Of a stretch of DNA of 64,000 nt, positions 12,040-23,239 are shown piece after piece. The DNA is taken from contig CAVZVZ010000001.1 of NCBI GenBank assembly GCA_963778895.1, positions 124,001 to 188,000 of the forward strand. The letters run 5' to 3'. How positions within the stretch are numbered: the first letter of the stretch is position 1; every line of letters begins with the position of its first letter. This DNA is from CAVZVZ01 sp963778895 (GTDB lineage Bacteria > Actinomycetota > Acidimicrobiia > Acidimicrobiales > Acidimicrobilacustridaceae). The notes under the pieces were generated by a model that worked only from the letters and a program-made list of their open reading frames with translations, was not told the origin of the DNA and did no database searches. The translations under genes were made by a program, and so were the position numbers.

Positions 12040-12812
12040 ATGGAGCCCGTGGCCGACGATCAGAGTGGCGAGGTGGCGTACTCCCTCGAGGAGTTGGCGG
12101 CCAAGACCGGGCTCCCGGCCCGCACGATCCGCTTCTACCGCCAGTCCGGGTTGATCGCGGCCCCGCATCGAGACGGGCGCCGGGTGCACTACGACGCCAA
12201 CCATCTCGAGCGGCTGGAGACGATCGCCGAGCTCCGCGATCGCGGCTTCGGGCTCGACGCCATCGCCGAGATCCTCGACGACCCCGGCGGCGCACGAGCG
12301 ACGTTGCCCCGCGTGCTGCAGATGTCCGACGAGCTGCGCCGGCCCTGGATCGAGGACCGCGAGGCGACGATGACCCGAGCTGGAGCTGCTCGGAGCTGCT
12401 CGGCACGACCCGCACGGACATCATCGCCACGCTCGAGAAGTGGGAGATCGCGACCCCGACCAAGTCGTCGCCGCAGACGTATCACGTGCCGAGCGTCGCC
12501 CTGCTCGAGCTGTTGGGCGAGTTGTTGGCCGCCGGCATCCACGAGGAGCTCGCCTACGCGTCGTACCAGGCCATCGGGCGCCACATCGAGGCCCTCGCAC
12601 GCGAGCTCGTCGAGGTGTACACCTCGGGCACGGCCACCGCGCTGGCCGCCGAGTTCACGCTCGACGAGTTGGGCACCGCGTTCCGCCAGCTGCGACCGAT
12701 CGCACTCCAAGCGGTGCAACTGGTGTTCGCACACGAGATCGAGAGCGCGGTGGCGGCGTTCGTCGAACAGGGCGGCATCATGACGATCCGCACGCGCGAC
12801 GACGAGGACTGA
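12040..12812 (+). CDS. MerR-family transcriptional regulator (frame break)
   Basis: The N-terminal winged helix YSLEELAAKTGLPARTIRFYRQSGLI and RRVHYDANHLERLETIAELRDRGFGLDAIAEIL mark a MerR regulator. The roughly 140-residue C-terminal effector domain (PSVALLELLGELLAAGIHEELAYASYQAIGRHI) has no metal-binding cysteine pair, which suggests an organic ligand. The frame changes near 12375, inside the linker. ATG 12040 is chosen because the helix-turn-helix follows about 17 residues later. An SDR gene begins 30 nt downstream in the same direction, so this is probably the first gene of a four-gene operon controlled from the dyad upstream. Confidence 0.82.
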
Positions 12813-12841
12813 CCACCGCCGCGACGAGTACGGTGCCGCCC

Positions 12842-13630
12842 GTGCCTGTCCCTCTTGAGCCTGGCAGCCTGCGCTCCATCGAGGGACGGACCGCGCTCGT
12901 CACCGGCGCGGCGAGCGGGATGGGACGGGCCATCGCCGCGCTGCTCGCGGGCGAAGGTGCACGCGTCGCCGCGCTCGACCTGAACGAGGATGGCCTGCGC
13001 GAGCACGACCGACGCGATCGCGCGGGCCGGTGGCAGAAGCGCTCACCCAGGTCTGCGACATGGCCGACGCGGACGCGATCGTCGACGCCATTGGCGCGGC
13101 CCGCGCCGAGCTCGGCCCGATCGACATCGTCGTCAATTGCGCCGGCGTGAGCATCCCGGTCGACATCGGCAACGACGCGTACGAAGCAGGCATGGGAACA
13201 AACCATCGCCATCAACCTCACCGCGTACGCGCGCGTGATCCGCGCCACGGTCGACGATCTCGCTCGCGACGGCGAAGGTCGCATCGTGAACATCGCATCG
13301 ACCGAAGCGCTGGGTGCCACCGCGTTCATCTCGCCCTACACCGCGAGCAAGCACGGTGTGGTCGGGTTGACACGCGGTCTTGCGGTCGAGCTGGCACCGC
13401 GTGGCATCACCGTCAACGCGATCTGCCCCGGACCGATCCGCACGGGCATGACCGCCGGTATCCCCGAGGACGCCAAACAGAAGTTCGCGCGCCGTCGCGT
13501 GCCGATGCGTCGCTACGGCGAGCCCGAGGAGGTCGCGCACATGGTGTGGTCGTTGGTGCTGCCGGGTGCATCGTTCATCACCGGCGCGGTCATTCCCGTC
13601 GACGGCGGTCTGACGGTGCAGAACACATGA
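12842..13630 (+). CDS. Short-chain dehydrogenase/reductase (three frame breaks)
   Basis: This is a classical NAD(P)-dependent SDR. TGAASGMGRAIA is the glycine-rich cofactor loop, VVNCAGVS the NAG motif, NIASTEALGATAFISPYTASKHG carries the catalytic Ser and the Tyr-x-x-x-Lys pair, and ITVNAICPGPIRTGM follows. ITGAVIPVDGGLTVQNT ends the protein at 262 residues, a normal length. Single inserted bases near 12998, 13030 and 13195 split it (at 13195 ATGGGAAC should read ATGGAAC). Its substrate is not evident. It sits between a MerR regulator and an SCO6745-type gene whose ATG may overlap its stop. Confidence 0.85.
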
Positions 13631-13639
13631 GCGAGAACG

Positions 13640-14496
13640 ATGGACGCCGAGATCGCCCGCAAGTGCCACCGCACGCTCGAGGTGTACCACGGGATGATCT
13701 ACTTCGTGCCGCGAAGCGCGCGCGGAGTACGAAGCGCTCGGATTGTCCGCCGACGAGTTCTTCAAGGGCTACTTCGCGCTCGCGTGCCGTCGGCCATGGG
13801 TGCCGTGCCGGGCGAGGTCGTGGTGGCGACCTTCTTCAACTTCCAGCCCGATCTCGTCATGGCGGCCGTGCCGTCCTGTTGGGACGTGGCCACGCCCGCA
13901 GAATGGCAGGCGGCCCGCCGACGGGGGGCCGACGCCGCGCTGCGGCAGATGCTGGGCGACGCCGTCGACGTCGCCCGACATGGACGAGGCGGCGTCGACT
14001 GGCTCGTGCGGCGAGCTCGTTCTGCGAGCCGGCCGGACGTCCGCTGTTCGCCGGCCATCTCTCGCTCGACTGGCCCGAATCGCCGCACATGGAGCTGTGG
14101 CACGCCATCACGTTGCTGCGCGAGTACCGCGGCGACGGTCACATCAGCGTGCTCGTGAGCGAGCCGATCTCGACCCCGCGAGGCGCTGGTGCTGCACCAC
14201 GGCACCGGAATGCTGCCGCCGGGCGTGTTGCAACAAACCCGCGCCTGGCCCGACGACGATTGGCAGGAGGCCGAGCAGATCGCTGCGTGACCGCGGCTGG
14301 ATGGACGGGTGACGCGTTGACGCCGGAGGGCCAACACGGTCCGCGAAGACATCGAGCGTCGGACCGACGAGCTCGCCATGGCGCCGTGGCGTGGCACTGG
14401 GCGAGCGCGAACTGTCAGCGCCTGCGTGAACTGGTGCGACCCATGAGCAAGGCGATCGTGAGCTCGGGCGGGCTCGGAGGAGGGCCACCGCGATGA
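13640..14496 (+). CDS. SCO6745-family protein (about six frame breaks)
   Basis: The pieces match the actinobacterial SCO6745 family of about 280 residues, with no known activity: CHRTLEVYHGMIYFVP, LSADEFFKGYFA, AMGAVPGEVVVATFFNFQPDLV, GRPLFAGHLSLDWPESPHMELWHAITLLREYRGDGH, and a C-terminal RTDELAMAPW region. Some members are described as DinB-like or MarR-fused, which I cannot test here. Breaks near 13715, 13785 (two), 13970, 14030, 14175 and 14330 are consistent with single insertions. An upstream ATG at 13627 overlaps the SDR stop and may be the true start after one more correction. The stop overlaps the next ATG by 4 nt, so the operon continues. Confidence 0.7.
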
Positions 14497-15486
14497 CGAT
14501 CGAACCCTACGCGATCGAGGGCGCACGTCAGCGGTTCATCGACACGAACGGCGTGCGCCTGTCGGTCTATGAAGCCGGCAAACCGTCGGACCCGACCGTC
14601 GTGTTCTCCCACGGCTTTCCCGAGTTGGGCTACTCGTGGCGCTACCAGGTGCCGGCGCTCGCCGCGGCCGGCTTCCACGTGCGTCGTGCCCGACCAACGC
14701 GGGCTACGGCGCGAGCGCCCGACCACCTGCCGTCGAGGACTACGACATCGTGCACCTCACCGGCGACCTGGCCGGCATCCTCGACGTCCTCGAGATCGAG
14801 CGAGCGGTGTTCGTCGGTCACGATTGGGGCGGGTTCGTCGTCTGGCAGATGCCGTTCCTCCAAGCCGATCGGGTCGCCGGCGTGGTGGGCGTGAACACAC
14901 CGCACATGCCGCGGATGCCGATCCGCCCCGTCGAGCTGTTCCGCAACGCGATGGGGGAGAACTTCTACATCGTGTGGTTCCAGACACCCGACGAGCCGGA
15001 AGCCGCCCTCGACGCCCACGTCGACGTGGTGCTCGACCACATGCTGCGCCGCGGCATCGAGCCGAGCGGGATCCAGGAGCGCGCCGCCGGCTCGACCGCC
15101 ACCCTCGTCGAGGCCGTGGTCGAACATCCCCGACGACTTGCTCGGCCCCCAGATGCTCAGCCCCGAACAGCTGGCCGTGTACGTCGACACCTTCCGCGCC
15201 GGTGGCTTCCGCGGCCCGGTGAACTGGTACCGCAACTTCGATCGCAACTGGGAGCTCACCGCCGATCAGACGAGCGCTCGCATCGACGACGTGCCGTGCC
15301 TGATGGTCACCGCGTCCTGGGACCCGGTGCTCCCGCCGGTGCTCGCATCGGGCATGCCGGAGCTGATCGCGGACCTCGAGAGTCCACGAGATCGCGCAGT
15401 GCGGGCACTGGACCCAACAAGAGCACCCCGACGAGTTCAACCGCACCCTCATCGACTGGCTCCAGCGCAAGCTCCCCAAAACCTGA
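14493..15486 (+). CDS. Epoxide-hydrolase-type alpha/beta hydrolase (several frame breaks)
   Basis: Hallmarks of the epoxide hydrolase group are present: the oxyanion motif SHGFPE, VPDQRGYGAS, the nucleophile elbow GHDWGG with Asp, and the terminal CGHWTQQEHP with the catalytic His. The cap region carries the NWYRNFDRNWEL segment with a Tyr, as in this group. It probably hydrolyses an epoxide, perhaps from lipid or xenobiotic metabolism; a haloalkane dehalogenase is a weaker alternative. Breaks occur near 14685, 14705, 15122 and 15385. The stop at 15484-15486 follows the restored DWLQRKLPKT. It is the last gene of the MerR operon. Confidence 0.82.
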
Positions 15487-15541
15487 CGAACCGGCTGGCA
15501 AAGTGCGCGCGTCATGGACGCACGGTTCACCTGCCAGTTCG
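15487..15541. terminator. Imperfect hairpin between convergent hydrolase and lon genes
   Basis: CGAACCGGCTGG pairs imperfectly with CCTGCCAGTTCG, and GTGCG with CGCAC further in. It starts directly after the hydrolase stop and ends about 29 nt from the lon stop, so it may serve both genes. There is no U-tract. Confidence 0.45.
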
Positions 15542-15569
15542 TGTGGGGTGGGTATGGGCGAAGTGGGGA

Positions 15570-17902
<2,333 letters not shown>

Positions 17903-17921
17903 AGGACTCTCCAAGGGGGAT

Positions 17922-17935
17922 GATTACGTGATTAC
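17922..17935. repeat. 8-bp-phased direct repeat GATTAC-N2-GATTAC upstream of lon (copy 1)
   Basis: GATTACGTGATTAC lies about 20 bp upstream of the lon start, where a regulator would act on lon transcription. A second copy with the same phasing is at 18029-18042. Direct repeats at 8-bp spacing are the usual target of ribbon-helix-helix regulators. Confidence 0.5.
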
Positions 17936-17941
17936 AGGAGG

Positions 17942-18049
17942 CTAACGGTCGGCGGCGCTCGCCCGTGTGGCGAGGCGATCAGCGGTGAGCTCGGCCATGG
18001 CGGGCTCGCTGATGTCGTCGGGAAGCGAGATTACTGGATTACACGGCAC
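17942..18049 (-). CDS. Possible 35-residue ORF between the repeats
   Basis: A GTG at 18049 opens a 35-residue frame, MPCNPVISLPDDI followed by an Ala-rich helix (EPAMAELTADRLA) and a stop 40 nt before lon. The VISLPDDI strand followed by a helix resembles the start of ribbon-helix-helix antitoxins and regulators, but it is too short for a full domain. It could be a remnant, an error-truncated gene or chance. It is kept because the flanking direct repeats have the spacing such proteins bind. Confidence 0.25.
   Translation of the reverse strand: MPCNPVISLPDDISEPAMAELTADRLATRASAADR
18029..18042. repeat. 8-bp-phased direct repeat GATTAC-N2-GATTAC upstream of lon (copy 2)
   Basis: GATTACTGGATTAC repeats the arrangement of copy 1 about 107 bp further from lon. 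It lies just inside the possible small ORF and between lon and the divergent P450 gene, so it could affect either. Confidence 0.5.
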
Positions 18050-18124
18050 AACCACCGGCTGGAGCCTGCTGTGCCGGGGACCGTCGTTGCCCAAACGAAC
18101 GTTTGATGGGATACGCTCGCCGCC

Positions 18125-19386
18125 GTGACTGCACTCGAAGATCGCCCGCTGCCCGCCGCCGGTCGAGATCGACATCAACGACGGCCACCTCTACGACGAT
18201 CCCGTGGGAGACCTACCGGTGGCTCCGGGACAACGACCCCTGCTACTGGGACGACAAGAACCAGCTCTGGGTGGTCAGCCGGCACGAGGACGTGGCCTAC
18301 GTCTCCCGCACGACCGACCTGTACTGCTCCAAGCACGGCGTGCGCCCGAAGGTGGCGGCGCCGATGTCGCTCATCTCGATGGACGAGCCCGAGCACACCC
18401 GCCAGCGCCGCCTCATCAACAAGGGCTTCACGCCTCGCCAGGTGAAGCGGCTCGAGCCGCACATCCGCGAGCTGACCAACGAGATCATCGACGAGATCAA
18501 GGACCGGGGCGAGATCGACTTCGTCGAGGACTTCGCCATCCACGTGCCGCTCATCGTCATCGCCGAGCTGATGGGCCTCGACCCCGACGGGCGCGAGAAC
18601 CTCTACCGGTGGAGCGACGCCATGATGAGCGGCGACGGCCACACCGAGCCCGACGACCCGGTGCTGCACGCGGCGGCCGAGGCGTTCGGCGAGTACGTCG
18701 AGTACCTCATCCCGATCATCGAGGCGCCGCGGGCCGAGCCGCGCGAGGACCTCATCTCGATCCTCACCGGCGCCTTCGACGAGGGCGCGCTCGACGGCGG
18801 CGACGCCGTGGCCGTGAAGGGCGACGACGCGCTCACGAGCGACGAGCTGCTGATGTTCCTCTGCATCCTCGTCGTCGCCGGCAACGAGACCACCCGCAAC
18901 GCCATCACCGGCGGGCTCAAGGCCTTCAGCGACTTCCCCGACCAGAAGCAGAAGCTGATCGACAACCCCGAGCTCGTCGACCTCGCCGTCGACGAGATCG
19001 TCCGCTACGTCTCGCCGGTGATCCGCTTCTGCCGCACCGTCACCCGCGACCACGAGTTCCACGGCAAGCAGCTCAAGGCCGACGACAAGGTGCTGATCCT
19101 CTACCAGTCGGCCAACCGCGACGAGCGCGTCTTCGACGATCCCGACGAGTTCCGCATCGACCGCGACCCGAACCCGCATCTCGGCTTCGGCATCGGCCCG
19201 CACTTCTGCCTCGGCGCCAACCTGGCCAAGCTCGAGGTCAAGGTGGTGTTCGAGGAGCTGTTCTCGCCGACTGCGCGACATCCGCGTGAAGGACGGCGAA
19301 CCCGCTGACCCGGGGCGACAACGCGCTCGTGCTCGCCATCGAGCACCTGCCCGCGGTGTTCACGCCCGACGGGCCCGCGCGCCTGA
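18125..19386 (+). CDS. Cytochrome P450 (several frame breaks)
   Basis: This is a bacterial P450 monooxygenase of about 415 residues. The I-helix motif is VVAGNETTRN, the ExxR motif is DEIVRYVSP, and the haem-binding loop is FGIGPHFCLGANLAKLE with the proximal Cys. Sequence style (WVVSRHEDVAYVSRTTDLYCSKHGV, MDEPEHTRQRRLINKGFTPR) is that of the steroid/lipid-associated actinobacterial P450s such as the CYP125/142/124 groups; a lipid or terpenoid substrate is inference. Extra bases near 18165 and 18195 break the N-terminus, and others near 19267, 19295 and 19380 break the C-terminus. Corrected, it ends IEHLPAVFTPDGPAR at the TGA at 19384. A TetR gene begins 14 nt later. Confidence 0.88.
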
Positions 19387-19400
19387 GTACGGTCGTGACC

Positions 19401-19973
19401 ATGTCCGTCACCGAGCCGCTCGATCAGCGCCAACGCATCCTCGACGCCGCGCTGCACCTGATGGCCGAGCGGGGCGTGCACGCCATGAGCATGCGCACGC
19501 TGGCCGCCGCGTGCGGTCTCAACGTGGCCACGCTCTACCACTACTTCCCGAGCAAGGCCGACCTCCTCGCCGAGGTCGTGCGCCAACAGGACTACGCCGC
19601 GCTGCTCGCACCGATCCCACCGATCGACGCCGGCCTGCCGCCCCAGCGCCCGGCTGGCCGCGCTGCTGCGTTGGATCTGGGGGCAGATGGCGGGCCAGGA
19701 CGACATGTGGCGACTGCTGCTCGGCGAGAGCCTGCGCGGCGACGCCGCGGTCATGGGCTCGGCCGCCGAGCTGAGCGCGACGTTCGAGGCCGCGCTCGAT
19801 CGCTGGATCGCGTGACCTCTTCGCCGATCTGCCGGACGCCGGCCCGGTCTGCGCGTGTGCTGCGCGGGCTCGTCTACGGCTTCTTCATCGAGTACCTGCC
19901 GCTGCCCTACGACGATCGCATGCGCTACCTCGCCCAGCGGGCCGACGAGATCGCCGAGGCGCTTCCCGGCTGA
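19401..19973 (+). CDS. TetR-family transcriptional regulator (frame breaks)
   Basis: The N-terminal DNA-binding domain is clear: RQRILDAALHLMAERGVHAMSMRTLAAACGLNVATLYHYFPSKADLLAEVV. The ligand domain continues as RWIWGQMAGQDDMWRLLLGESLRGDAAVM and ends YLAQRADEIAEALPG. Breaks lie near 19645, 19810 and 19850. Spacing of 14 nt from the P450 gene suggests co-transcription, so it may control the P450 or the following oxidoreductase. No operator could be recognised. Confidence 0.82.
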   Translation: MSVTEPLDQRQRILDAALHLMAERGVHAMSMRTLAAACGLNVATLYHYFPSKADLLAEVVRQQDYAALLAPIPPIDAGLPPQRPAGRAAALDLGADGGPGRHVATAARREPARRRRGHGLGRRAERDVRGRARSLDRVTSSPICRTPARSARVLRGLVYGFFIEYLPLPYDDRMRYLAQRADEIAEALPG

Positions 19974-20013
19974 CGCTTCCCCTCGGCAGTCGCCGGCATC
20001 CTAGGGTGGGCGG

Positions 20014-21033
20014 GTGACGACACGAGTGGGGTTCATCGGCGGGCGGCTTCATCGCTTCCTACCACGGCAAGATGCTGCACACCTCGGACGCCGACGCGTC
20101 GATCGTGGCCGTCCACGATCCCGACACGCGGAAGGCCGAGGCCTTCGCCGCCGCGAGTGGCGCCGCGGTGATGGCGACCGAGGACGAGCTTCTCGACCAC
20201 GTCGATGCGGTGTACGTGTGCACCTGGACATCGGACCATCCGCGAGCCGTCGAAGCTGTCGTCGGCGCGCGGGTTGCCCGTGTTCTGCGAGAAGCCGCTG
20301 GCCACCAACCTCGACGACGCGCGCCGGATGATCGATGCCGTGCAGGCCGCCGGGGTGGTGAACCAGGTCGGCCTGGTGCTGCGGGACTCGCCGGCGTTCT
20401 TGTTCCTGAAGAGCCTGATCGACCAGCCCGAGAGCGGGCGGGTGATGAGCGTCGTGTTCCGCGACGACCAGTTCATCCCGATCCAAGGCATGTACGACTC
20501 GACGTGGCGCGCCGATCGCGACAAGGTCGGGGCGGGCACGTTGCTCGAGCACTCGATCCACGATCTCGACCTGCTGGAGTTCCTTCTCGGCCCGGCGCAA
20601 CGGGTCACGGGTCACGCGGCCGAGTTCCACGGCCACGAAGGCATCGAGGATGTGGTGGTCGCCAGCCTGGTGTTCGAGAGCGGCGCCCTCGCCAGCCTCA
20701 CGTCGGTGTGGCACGACGTGCTGGAGCGACCCAGCCTGCGTCGCGTCGAGGTGTTCTGCGAGCGGGCCTACTTCGCACTCGAGGGCGATGTGTTCGGCCC
20801 GGTGCACTGGACCCGAGCGGGCGAGGGCGACGGCATGGCCGAGAACGACACGCTGCTACGCGAGCTGGCCAGTCGCGGGGTACCTCAACGCCACCCCGAT
20901 GCGCGCGTTCATCGAGGCGGTGCAGAAGGGCACGCCCGCCTATCCCGACTTCGCCGAGGCGCTGCGCGCCCACATCCTCACCGACGCGATCTACCGCTCG
21001 GCCGCCGACGGCGGCGCCAGCGTCGCCGTCTGA
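20014..21033 (+). CDS. Gfo/Idh/MocA-family oxidoreductase (three frame breaks)
   Basis: This NAD(P)-dependent sugar or cyclitol dehydrogenase family member begins VGFIGGGFIASYHGKML, the Rossmann glycine motif. It contains LPVFCEKPLATNLDDARRM with the conserved EKP Lys, and GTLLEHSIHDLDLLEFLLG with the HxxD catalytic region. Single extra bases near 20041 (C), 20266 and 20880 (G) break the frame. Restored length is about 339 residues, normal for the family. The substrate is unknown. It is convergent with the quinone oxidoreductase, with only 9 nt between stops. Confidence 0.85.
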
Positions 21034-21042
21034 CCGCGATCG

Positions 21043-22050
21043 TCAGGGGATCCGTACGACGATCTTGCCGACGGTGCGACCCTCGGCCAGTCCGACGAGG
21101 GCATCACGCGCGGCATCGAGGGCAACCACGCTCGAAACCAGCGGTTTGACGACCCCGGAGCGGTAGAGCCGCATCAAGTCGTCGTGCGCGCCCCGCACCA
21201 GCTCTGGGTTGCGCGTGAGATAGCCGCCCCAGTGCACGCCGACGACGCTGTAGTTCTTGACCATCACATGGTTGGTCGGCGCACTGAAGTACGTGCCGCT
21301 CGCCGCGCCGACGACAAGGATGCGGCCTTCCCACGCAATGCAATGGCGCGACTTCTCGAAGCGTGTCACCGCCGACCGGGTCGAGGATGATGTCGGCGCC
21401 CAGGCCATCCGGTGGCTTCGTTCACGGCCACGACGAAGTCGTCGGTGCGGTGGTCGATCGCGATGTCTGCGCCCAACTCGACGCAGCGATCGACCTTGGC
21501 CGGCGCCGCCTGCGGTGGCGATCACGCGTGCTCCGGCGGCCTTGGCCAACTGGATCGCGGCCGAGCCGACGCCACCGGCTCCGGCGTGCACGAGCACCAT
21601 GTCGTTCGGCTGCATCCGGGCCCGGCGGTGCAAGGCGAACCAGCACGTCTGGTACGTCACGTGCATGGCTGCGGCGTCCACCGCGGGGATCTCGGCCGGC
21701 AGGCGGTAGACGTCGTCGACCCGAGCCCGGCACCGCTCGGCCAGGGCCCCGTACGGGAGCCGTGCCGCGCCGACGACCCGATCACCCGGACCGTAGCGAG
21801 CGCCCGCCGGCGCGTCGATCACGACGCCGGCCACCTCGAGGCCCGGCGTGAACGGCAGCGGGGGCTTCTCCTGGTACTTGCCCCGACAGAGCAGATCGTC
21901 GGCGAAGTTCAACGCACATGCCTCTACGTCGATCACGAGCTCGTCGTCCGCGGCGGGCGGAACCACCGACGCTCGCAGCTCCATCACCTCGGCCGGCGCC
22001 CCGTGTTCGTGAACCAGCCACCGTCGGACCTCGCCGTCGCGTTCGGTCAC
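21043..22050 (-). CDS. Zinc-independent quinone oxidoreductase-type MDR protein
   Basis: This medium-chain dehydrogenase/reductase of the NADPH:quinone oxidoreductase group has CALNFADDLLCRGKYQEKPPLPFTPGLEVAGVV and the cofactor motif VHAGAGGVGSAAIQLAKAAGARVIATA. It lacks zinc-ligand cysteines. Two compensating breaks at about 21370-21510 scramble roughly 45 residues, while the frame before and after is correct through to GRTVGKIVVRIP. The GTG start at 22050 overlaps the stop of the upstream gene by 4 nt, so the two are translationally coupled. Enoyl reductase activity is an alternative to quinone reduction. Confidence 0.85.
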   Translation of the reverse strand: MTERDGEVRRWLVHEHGAPAEVMELRASVVPPAADDELVIDVEACALNFADDLLCRGKYQEKPPLPFTPGLEVAGVVIDAPAGARYGPGDRVVGAARLPYGALAERCRARVDDVYRLPAEIPAVDAAAMHVTYQTCWFALHRRARMQPNDMVLVHAGAGGVGSAAIQLAKAAGARVIATAGGAGQGRSLRRVGRRHRDRPPHRRLRRGRERSHRMAWAPTSSSTRSAVTRFEKSRHCIAWEGRILVVGAASGTYFSAPTNHVMVKNYSVVGVHWGGYLTRNPELVRGAHDDLMRLYRSGVVKPLVSSVVALDAARDALVGLAEGRTVGKIVVRIP

Positions 22051-23183
22051 GACGACGCGCCGTCGAACAACCCCGTGAGCCCCGTGGGTTGGTGTTCGTT
22101 GATCACCAGTTGCTCGAACACACCCACGCCGTCGCGATCACCCCAGCGCGCGTGCACGAGCTGCTGCACATGCACGTGCCACGGCTCGGTCGGATCGAGG
22201 TCGTCGACCCGCCAGGCCTCGGTCCCGACCTCGAGCTCTCCCTTCCACGAACCATGGTTCCAATCAGGGCTGAGATAACCGAGACCGCGCATCGGGAACG
22301 TCAGGATCGGCTCCAGCTCGATTCGCTCGGTCGGGCCGTCCCACGGCTGCAACTCGATCGCGGCGCGCTGGGCGCGCCGGGTGCCCGGCTCCCATTCGAT
22401 CTCGTAGCCCACGTCACGGGTGACGACGATGCCGTCGATCGCGGTGAGCGCGGCGGGATCCGGGTTCGGGGCGAGCGTCGGGACGATCATGCCGGTCTGG
22501 TGCCAGCGCCGGCCATCGGCAAGTTCGTTGACGTCGAAGTGCGCGCACCGATCGTCGAAGTGCAGGGGAGCCCACAGCCAGAAGAACTGCGGGAGCTCGT
22601 GCGCCGGCGCTCCACCGACCGGCTCGCCGATGGGGCGGATGCCCCACGACCGGTCGCGTGAGCCGAGGAACACAGCCGGGTCGACCGTGTGCTCGCGGCC
22701 GTCGACGACGATGGAGCCCGACCACGAGCCCCACTGGGTGAGTCGGGTGTAGTCGAACACCGGACGCGGTCCCGCGAAGGATCGGAACGGTGGCTCCTCG
22801 ATCGCGGGCGTGCGCGCGGTGAAGACGACGTCGGCCCGCATACCCAAGTCGTCGGCGTCGACCGTGACCCTCAGTTGCCGCATCGGGACCTCGACGTCGA
22901 CCGCGATCGGCCCCACGGCCGTTCGGACCCGATCGGGACCGAGGCGCGCCGAGGCGTGCACCGACCGCTGCTCACCCGCGTGCACCACGCTGAAGGCGGC
23001 GTCGATGACCTCGCGATTGGGATACACGCCCAGCGCGGCGGCGAAGAACACCTCTCCCTCGCGGTCGTAGCCGTTGAAGAAGTAGCGCTCGTAGGCGTTG
23101 CGGTCGCCGGTCCCCGCATGGGCGATCGGCAATGGCGACTGGTGGAGTGGGTAGTCGTCGAACGGGCTCAGCACCCGGCGCAT
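22047..23183 (-). CDS. Uncharacterised protein, DUF7064-like
   Basis: This 378-residue soluble protein of unknown function is intact. It looks beta-rich, with repeated Trp-containing strands such as LTQWGSWSGSIVVDGREH, RDRSWGIRPIGE and WHQTGMIV. The DRSWGIRP motif recalls DUF7064/DUF7065 and CrtC-like lipocalin-fold proteins, a family assignment from memory only. ATG 23183 is chosen because the reading upstream is low-complexity arginine-rich shadow. It is coupled to a quinone-oxidoreductase-like gene, which suggests action on the same small hydrophobic substrate. Confidence 0.55.
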   Translation of the reverse strand: MRRVLSPFDDYPLHQSPLPIAHAGTGDRNAYERYFFNGYDREGEVFFAAALGVYPNREVIDAAFSVVHAGEQRSVHASARLGPDRVRTAVGPIAVDVEVPMRQLRVTVDADDLGMRADVVFTARTPAIEEPPFRSFAGPRPVFDYTRLTQWGSWSGSIVVDGREHTVDPAVFLGSRDRSWGIRPIGEPVGGAPAHELPQFFWLWAPLHFDDRCAHFDVNELADGRRWHQTGMIVPTLAPNPDPAALTAIDGIVVTRDVGYEIEWEPGTRRAQRAAIELQPWDGPTERIELEPILTFPMRGLGYLSPDWNHGSWKGELEVGTEAWRVDDLDPTEPWHVHVQQLVHARWGDRDGVGVFEQLVINEHQPTGLTGLFDGASS

Positions 23184-23239
23184 CCTATGGGGCCGGCGCG
23201 TCCCGAGAGGACGGCGGGTTCGCCTCGGGCAAGCGGGTG

